DNA of 64,000 nt from Oscarella lobularis (taxonomy: Eukaryota; Porifera; Homoscleromorpha; Homosclerophorida; Oscarellidae), in NCBI RefSeq assembly GCF_947507565.1, contig NC_089177.1, positions 3,160,648 to 3,224,647 of the forward strand, read 5' to 3'. The first letter of the stretch is position 1. Every line of letters begins with the position of its first letter. Below, piece after piece: positions 57,924-64,000 of this stretch. The notes beneath the pieces are model-generated. The model searched no databases and was not told the DNA's origin. It saw only the letters and a program-made list of their open reading frames with translations. The translations under genes and the position numbers were made by a program.

Positions 57924-59460
57924 TTAGACCATGTCAATGTAGGGACCCGTAGACTTTGAGCCCTGAACTTCCATGTACTCCCCAATTCCGTCATTTTTTT
58001 TCGTGAACTTTGGAGCTGGAATTTGAGGATCGTCTTGGGAACTTTTTCCTGTCCCCCTGGTCTGAACTTCTTCATATAGCTCAAGTGCTTTCACATAGGC
58101 TGGATTTTCTATGTTGTGCTCTCGTAATGGCGGGGGAGGAAACTCTTTGAATTCGTATTTGTTTGATGCTGCTGCCGGAGTGGTTTGTTCATCTTTGCTA
58201 CGTGGCTCGATGCTCCTCCTTCCCCGTTTTTGTCTGATGTACAATATTGCAACAATAGCAATAAATACTACACTGACTGCAACGACTGGCCCAACAATCA
58301 AAGAAATGTTGCTATCAGAGTCTCCTGTAAGTGGGCACGACGCATTCGTACATGCTCCACTTAGGCAGCAAGAAGAATAGAAACAATCAGAATCATCAGA
58401 GCATCTGGGTGTGCACAGCGCTGCGCAGACACCATTTGAGCAGCAACGTGACTTGGAATAAGGACAAGTGCATTCAGGCTGCGGTGATGATGATGATGAT
58501 GATGATACTGTTGATGACAAAGACGATGGTGGCGACGATGATGGCGGCGATGATGATGGCGGCGATGATGATGGCGGCGATGATGATGGCGATGACGATG
58601 AGGGCGACGACGATGAGGGCGACGACGATGAGGGTGATGGCGATGAGGGTGATGGCGACGACGATGAGGGCGACGACGATGAGGGTGATGGCGACGACGA
58701 TGAGGGTGATGGCGACGACGATGAGGGCGACGACGATGAGGGTGATGGCGACGACGATGATGGCGGCGATGATGATGGCGGCGATGATGATGGCGGCGAT
58801 GATGATGGCGATGGCGATGATGATGGTGTTGCATATTCTAAGCAGTTCACCTGCCAGTCAATTCTCAACACAGCTTCATCATTGGATGCATCAACAAGAT
58901 CTTCGTGATACAAATTTTGCGGGCCAAACTTCTTGTTGTATTCAGCGACCGGCTTATGCGTCCACTGGTCTTCAATAGTAATTCTCAATTGAATATCAAT
59001 CTGTAGCACACAACTTAAACTCATACACAGTACGTAGTGTTTGGCGTGTCTCTTACGGGCAGTTTTCCTACAGAAGCTGCGTACCTCTTCTGAAATCCAC
59101 TGAAGTCCTCGTCGTCCCTAAACTCCTCGGTGGGTGGTCGAAAGCAAGATGATCCAATACACAATTTTGTAATCAGATTCTTACACCCATTGCAAAAAAC
59201 ACATGGAAGTGGTGGTAGTGGCGGTACATGTATCTGACAACCGCTACAGCACTTCTCTCCGTCTTTGTTTTTATTCCCTGGGTTCCTGTACGAGACGAGA
59301 GTTACAGTAGCCGAGTATTGAACGCAGGAGAACGCTCTTGCCGACGCCTAGAAAGCCAAAGAGAAGGCATTAAGAAGAGATAGCGCAGCAAAGCACTCCA
59401 GTATAATACTTGAAGAAAGAAGAGGACGACGATGACACCAGAAACTTTCAACAAGAGCAT
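57924..59460 (-). CDS. Orphan type I receptor B: Notch-ligand N-terminal-like domain, Ser/Pro stalk, Cys module, tyrosine tail
   Basis: Three exons fit in frame: 59460-59410, 59347-59057 and 59000-57924, giving 472 residues. MLLLKVSGVIVVLFFLQ is a signal peptide. The ectodomain has ATVTLVSYRNPGN, CCSGCQ, ITKLCIGSSCFRPP and then LRITIEDQWTHKP, ending RIDWQVNC, which parallels receptor A and the MNNL domain of Notch ligands. A long Ser/Pro repeat stalk (58830-58475) is followed by a Cys-rich module (CTCPYSKSRCCSNG...CCLSGACTNASC). The TM is ISLIVGPVVAVSVVFIAIVA. The tail has YEFKEFPPPP, IENPAY (NPxY), LYEEV, EYMEV and YIDMV (YxxM) at the C-terminus. DSL and EGF repeats are absent. Confidence 0.72.
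58472..58835 (-). repeat. GAT/GGC/GAC codon repeat encoding the Ser/Pro stalk
   Basis: Trinucleotide-periodic repeats read as Ser-Ser-Pro/Ser-Pro on the coding minus strand. On the plus strand the same bases give Asp/Gly and Met/Ala runs, which are shadows. Confidence 0.85.
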
Positions 59461-59898
59461 GGTGGCGAACGTCCGGTACCAATATACTAGCAATCCAACT
59501 AGTGCACGGGCTTATATCAGTGTCTGCATAACAATTCAAAGCAGGAAAAGCATCCTGTCGAGCGCAGCTTACCAAATTACCTGTCTGCCGCAGAGTCTGG
59601 CAGCAAAACACGGAAGCGCCAAGTTTGGGTCAGGCTGAGATGAAATCTTGAACTTTTTAGTGAGTACCTTCAATGATTGTGACTCGCTAAAAACGCACAC
59701 CGTCACTTGCAAGTTCGCAATAACCCTTGTTTTACATCGCCAAAGGTTTGGTTTTAGATAACAGTAATGACATCAATTTGGGCAACTGCCATAGGTAATC
59801 GGTCGGAATGCAGGAAAACATAGATATCTATTCATCTTATAGCAACAATAGGTTTCTTCTCTGTCTCCAAAAGGCTATACAACATGAGGATACGTTAA
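59461..59898. other. Intergenic region upstream of receptor B
   Basis: 438 bp between the receptor B start and the TRIM37 stop. No gene was recognised. Confidence 0.5.
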
Positions 59899-62800
59899 CT
59901 AGACGTCTTGCGAGTCGGCTTGGGATATAGCAGCAGCAGCAGACCTCCCTAAAGCATGAAGTATAGACGATCTCAAACCGGGCGGCTCATCCTGAACCGG
60001 CGGCTCAACAAAAATAACACCTCCTTCTCCTCCCTCTTCGTCGTTCTCGCTACTGCTCGCTTCCCACTGGACGTCTTCCGGGTAACTTTCGTCTCCGACG
60101 TCGTCATCGTCATTGCCAGTATCGTCCTCTTTGTCGTCGTCGGCGTCGTCATCGTCGTCATCGTCTTCTTCTTCTTCTTCTTCTTCTTCTTCTTCTTCAT
60201 CGGCGTCGTTGTAAGCATCATCCCATCCGTCGTTCCACTCGTATACTTCGCTGACGTCGTGAGCCGCGCTGTTTGGCGGAACAAAATTCAAGCCGAAATC
60301 GAGCGGAAGATTGTCGCCGCCGTTGCTGTCGTCGCTAAGAACAACCGTTTCCGGACTTGCATTGCCGCGCTGCTCACGTTCGGACGAGTAGAGCGCTGCC
60401 GGCGGAGGTGACGGCGGTTCCGGCGTAAATTCTCTCGAAGCCGGCGAAGGCGACGGAGGCGGAACTGTCGGTTCCGGAGTAGATTTTCTTGAAGCGCTTT
60501 CGCCGGAAGCTCCCAAAGGACAAAAAACCTTCGAGACACTGTCGTTTCTGGATTCCTACGTAAAGAAGAATACTTTGCTATCTGTAGCGGCTTTAGTTTC
60601 TAAGCTGTACTGTTAGTACACTCTTCAGCATCTCGTTTTCTCTAACCAATTTGCCAATGAACCTGAAAAGAAGGCAATCTAAGGTTGTCTTGGTCACGGT
60701 CTCTATTTGTACCAGGCTTGGTCCTTAGCTAGATAGTAGTAGCTTGCGTGGCGAACAAAAAACTCAAAGTGAAGTCTACCATCAACGAGAAAGCCGTCCC
60801 GTTCCTATAGAAACACAGCGCTTTGAAGTAAAGGAGGCGTGAACTCGCAGCGGTACCAGTGATCTTAGGCTGTAGAATCGATTGTATCCCCAGCATTCTC
60901 CGACTTCAAATGTTGACACTATATATACATACGGTCAGAAACGAAAAGAAACTTTTTATGTAAAACGTGCCAAATTTTCTAGTCACGCATTCTACGCTTC
61001 TTGGATTCAGTGGAATCATTTTAATTGTGTACTCGAACCTGAAGAAACGCGTTTTAGAAAAATGCAAACACGAGATCCTATTTCCTAGTACCTAGAGGGA
61101 CTATCACGCCGTCCAGCGTGCAAATCGTCGCGTCGTCCAGACTGCAATTCCAAAAAAACCGATAGAAATCCATCTCTCACCAACTCACTGCCGTTCTAGA
61201 AAGAAAAAGAGTTCCCTATCCAGTCGTAGGAAACCCGCTTTCCATTTGCACCGGATAGACTTTTAGTCGCCAACAGACGCCCGCCAGTTCCACTGGTTCA
61301 CTGTAAACAGGTTGACCGCGCGACGCCACTTGCCTATAGTATTTCAATCAAGGAGAGATGAAGACGGAGAAAACGGGGATAGACTGTCTCGTACGAGAAG
61401 TTTTCTATGCGAAACAGGCCGTGCTGACCAAATTCGTCAAACGAGGGAACGATTTCGCTATGACGTGGCAGAATCTTAATTAAGTTAGATGCACGATATG
61501 AGACGGGTACTCTCACTTTTCGAATTGCGTTGATACAGGATGCGTCACCATCACTTCGAGACGATCGTCTTCACGTTGGCAAACCTAGAAAACGCAGCAC
61601 CGTATTTTCTTAATTAATTAAAAAATTCTCCCTCCTGGGCTTGTCTACGTTTAACGTACGTCAGATAATTTTCTTTTGAGGGAGTCGCTTTGATTAATCA
61701 GATGAGATTTGCTGCATTGCTCCATCTATAGAAAAACCAAATCTATTTCCTGCGTTCCGCTTCATTGAAACATACGTCAGCTTTCACTTCGTTCACAAGA
61801 GTGCTAAGTTTATTCTTGCTCAACTCCAAGGACAATTTTTTCTCTAGAGATCAGTTTTTATATATTGATTCTGCAGCATTGTGGTACAGCACCTCTGAGG
61901 TGCTTAACACGCTCTTCAAAGTCGCTATCTAATCTCTGGCGAACCATGTTCCACGCGCCTTCGAGCTTCTGTAGCGTCTAGAGCACATATATAGGTATAC
62001 TTATATGATTCCAAAATAAGTGCATTACCTCTGCCTTTCCGGTGCGAAGATCAGCCATATTCACACTCTAAAGGAAATGGATTATTATCTCAAATAATTA
62101 TACGTATGGTAAACCAATCTTTGTACCAATTGCTCGATGACTGTTTCTATGCGTCCCATTTGAGATTCTGCTCGTTCAATCTAAAAGAACAGAGTTGCAG
62201 ACACATCGAGGACGATAATCTCAATATTATGGTATACCTCATTTAGAACAGTGCGAACTTGCGCACAGTAAATGTCCTCGACCTTCTGAAAATCGTGACC
62301 AGCATGCTGCATCAAAAAAAAAAAAAATGACGTTTATCGTTGCTATATCAACAGTAAGACTATCGAACACTCTACGCTTCTAAACTTAGAGAACTTTTGT
62401 TTATGTAAACTGACTTTTTTGGTCCCACTTAGATAGGTTCCGCTCGTATTTATGTAAGTAATTTCATCAGCTCACCTCTCCAGAAAACAAAGCGCACAAG
62501 TGGCATATGCATTCAGAGCAATTCGTACAATATATAGTCATTCTTTCCTCGGAATGCCTAGAACATCTGCATAACAGACAATGCACATGAAATTATTAGC
62601 GCCGTGATTTGATTTCATGTGATTTTTCTGTCTTTCTACTTCGTCTCGGTCGTCTGAGAAATCTGATTGAGTTGACCAACGTGTATTTGCAGCGAATCTA
62701 AGTGCTACGAAATAGGGAAATTGAAGAGAGGAAACGTAGAGTCGACCCCTCTCCCTCCATTCGTACATGAGAAACGTCTTCGGCCCATCGAAGATTGACG

Positions 62801-63178
62801 AGATCGCGCAAGAAAAGCGCCGTCCTTTGGAAACGTAAAGCGAATAGTGAGGGGGAGAGAATAAGAATAAATGGATCGAGGAGGCGTGGCACCTGCAATG
62901 CGGACAATTCGGTCGCTGTTCGGTGAGCCAGCGCTAGAACGAAAGCGAAACGACATGGACGACAATTTTTATGCAATTGGACGACTGTCGACGTACGACG
63001 ATGCATCGATAGCAGCACATTTTGGCGCAGTGCGGGCAAATTCGCGCGTCCTGAAGCTTTTCGGTGCAAATGAAGCATCGAAACATCTCCGAGAGAGTCT
63101 GAAAGCGAGAGTTCGACTAAAAAAATCTAAACGTAGGCTTGCCTCGACGCTTGCTTTGGCTACGCACGGAGAGTCCAT
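59899..63178 (-). CDS. TRIM37: TRIM37 E3 ubiquitin ligase (RING, B-box, coiled coil, MATH)
   Basis: TRIM37 is a RING E3 ligase acting on centriolar and chromatin substrates. The proposed start is MDSPC at 63178, spliced to [21 protein letters not shown], then [13 protein letters not shown]. The next exon gives [13 protein letters not shown], completing the RING in near identity to vertebrate TRIM37. [13 protein letters not shown] follows near 62790, and a B-box segment [15 protein letters not shown] lies at 62520-62475. Helical coiled-coil exons (about 62290-61900) and MATH-domain exons ([19 protein letters not shown] near 61440, [18 protein letters not shown] near 60800) come next. The C-terminal exon (from about 60555) is Pro/Ser-rich with Glu/Asp runs and ends at 59899. 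RTTN at the other end of the window is also a centriole protein, but the two are not adjacent. Confidence 0.9.
60164..60199 (-). repeat. Acidic codon repeat in TRIM37
   Basis: A (TTC)n run on the plus strand encodes poly-Glu on the coding minus strand, followed by Asp codons. It resembles the acidic tract present in the same part of vertebrate TRIM37. Confidence 0.8.
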
Positions 63179-63279
63179 CGCTCCGATAAGTTGAATGAAT
63201 GAAACTGCGCATGCATCCAAAGCACACGTGGTAGATGTATGGCCACACCCTTACCACATTGCCTACACATTAGCCTGCG
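63179..63279. promoter_or_regulatory. 101-bp divergent start interval, TRIM37/Ly6-like gene
   Basis: Start codons of minus-strand TRIM37 (63178) and the plus-strand Ly6-like gene (63280) are about 100 bp apart, which implies a shared promoter region. A CACACGTGG E-box-type sequence lies at about 63223-63231. Confidence 0.45.
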
Positions 63280-64000
63280 ATGTGGCTTCTATTGTTGCTT
63301 CTCTCCCTTTCCGCCGCTATGACGAGCGCGAAAAGCCTCGTCTGCTACGAATGCCGCCGTACAAATCAAAACGACAGCATCGCAGCGTGTGACATCACCG
63401 GCGGGGCGTCGGCGATCGAATGCGACGAAGGCGACGTCTGCTACACGAACAAAGGAACGGGACGCGGCTGTAAGTCGAGACCTCTCGACTACGGTGGCGG
63501 CGTGGCACTGGTGAACAACGATACTACGATCATCTGCGATACGGATGTTTGTAACGACGCGCCGCTCAACAGCCTAACGTGTTATTCTTGCGCGCAATCA
63601 CTTCGGGACGACTGCGACGTCACGCCAACGAATCAGGATCCACGTACAGGACCGCGAGTATCGAAGACGTCGTGCCCGTTCGGTCACTATTGTCGACTCA
63701 GCTATACGATCGGACTCGGTGGCCAATTCATCTCTATTCACCGCGATTGCCTAGCATCTGTCGACGTGGTGGCGTGTCAATCGACCGTTTCAGATTGCGA
63801 AGAGGGCCCGTTTGGCGGCTTGTGCAGCGTTTGTTGCTCCTCGGACGAGTGCAACGACTTGGCCGCGGTTACCGCGCCAATTTCGTGCTACCACTGTGCT
63901 CAAACGGGCCCCGATGCCGAGTCCGATTGCGCCGTGACGCCGGTCAATATCAACGCTTCGCGCGTCATTCGGCGGGCTTGCGCGCGCAGTACCGACGTTT
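63280..64000 (+). CDS. Secreted or GPI-linked Ly6/uPAR multi-domain protein, 5' part
   Basis: The ATG at 63280 opens MWLLLLLLSLSAAMTSAKS, a signal peptide. Tandem three-finger (LU) domains follow. The first begins LVCYECRRTNQN and closes CDTDVCNDAP. The second begins LTCYSCAQSLRDDC and closes CSVCCSSDECNDL. A third begins ISCYHCAQTGPDAD and is cut by the window end. Each has the CxxC start and CN-type end typical of Ly6/uPAR proteins. No intron occurs within the visible 721 bp. Ligand and function are unknown; the C-terminus, including any GPI signal, lies outside the window. Confidence 0.82.
   Translation, partial: MWLLLLLLSLSAAMTSAKSLVCYECRRTNQNDSIAACDITGGASAIECDEGDVCYTNKGTGRGCKSRPLDYGGGVALVNNDTTIICDTDVCNDAPLNSLTCYSCAQSLRDDCDVTPTNQDPRTGPRVSKTSCPFGHYCRLSYTIGLGGQFISIHRDCLASVDVVACQSTVSDCEEGPFGGLCSVCCSSDECNDLAAVTAPISCYHCAQTGPDAESDCAVTPVNINASRVIRRACARSTDV

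Noticed and set aside
58361-58978. Met/Ala-rich, Asp/Gly-rich and His/Arg-rich ORFs over the triplet repeat
   Set aside because: They are other frames of the receptor B Ser/Pro stalk repeat; the minus-strand frame is supported by flanking domains and splice sites.
59956-60411. Plus-strand hydrophobic Val/Phe-rich ORF opposite TRIM37
   Set aside because: Produced by the complement of the acidic Glu/Asp codon run. TRIM37 on the minus strand explains the region.

Overview
This window is eukaryotic nuclear DNA, intron-rich and very compact. Many introns are only about 45-100 bp, and neighbouring genes are often separated by less than 120 bp. The gene content is animal: rotatin, TRIM37, virilizer, SNAPC4, a MuSK/ROR-type receptor tyrosine kinase, a SARA-type SMAD-anchor domain, CtBP, PTB-domain and Notch-ligand-like proteins. 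Short introns, gene density and receptor domain combinations absent from bilaterians suggest a non-bilaterian animal, perhaps a homoscleromorph sponge. That placement is inference; no search was run.

Layout. 1-5748 (+): 3' part of rotatin. 5789-7222 (-): mitochondrial DEAD-box helicase (DDX28). 7380-8940 (-): GDP-L-fucose synthase. 8965-10775 (+): MCRS1, starting 24 bp from the fucose synthase start. 10850-14253 (+): SNAPC4. 14614-15156 (-): single-exon RAP2 GTPase. 15808-23304 (+): VIRMA, the m6A-writer scaffold. 23560-29681 (+): receptor tyrosine kinase with five Ig, two EGF, and duplicated Frizzled-kringle modules. 29682-30871: intergenic, containing a chain of stem-loops. 30872-34301 (-): CCDC87. 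34479-34577 (-): tRNA-Tyr with a 26-bp intron. 34616-37038: a 2.4-kb two-unit minisatellite carrying a 1272-bp duplication. 37857-39195 (-): PIGV. 39246-44181 (-): phosphorylase kinase beta. 44260-44992 (+): glycine cleavage H protein. 45276-46655 (+): single-exon 7TM receptor. 47000-48765 (-): FYVE-less SARA-domain protein with an N-terminal lipidation motif. 48857-50152 (-): PTB-domain adaptor. 50256-52236 (-): unknown C-terminally anchored membrane protein. 52639-53742 (+): unknown single-exon protein. 54056-54968 (-): phytanoyl-CoA-dioxygenase-like protein. 55082-56296 and 57924-59460 (-): paralogous type I receptors with a Notch-ligand N-terminal-like domain and tyrosine-motif tails, flanking CtBP at 56740-57849 (-). 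59899-63178 (-): TRIM37. 63280-64000 (+): 5' part of a multi-domain Ly6/uPAR protein.

How the genes work together. Most are unlinked housekeeping genes packed by compact-genome pressure, including three start-to-start pairs only 24-101 bp apart. One functional theme may be more than chance. The kinase carries a juxtamembrane NPxY, two orphan receptors carry NPAY and YxxM/ITIM-like motifs, and a PTB-domain adaptor carries repeated YxNV motifs, all within about 36 kb.

Exon boundaries were worked out by eye from frame, GT/AG sites and family similarity. They are firm for DDX28, CtBP, the PHYH-like gene and the two orphan receptors, and approximate inside the long genes. Family similarities come from recall, not from database searches.
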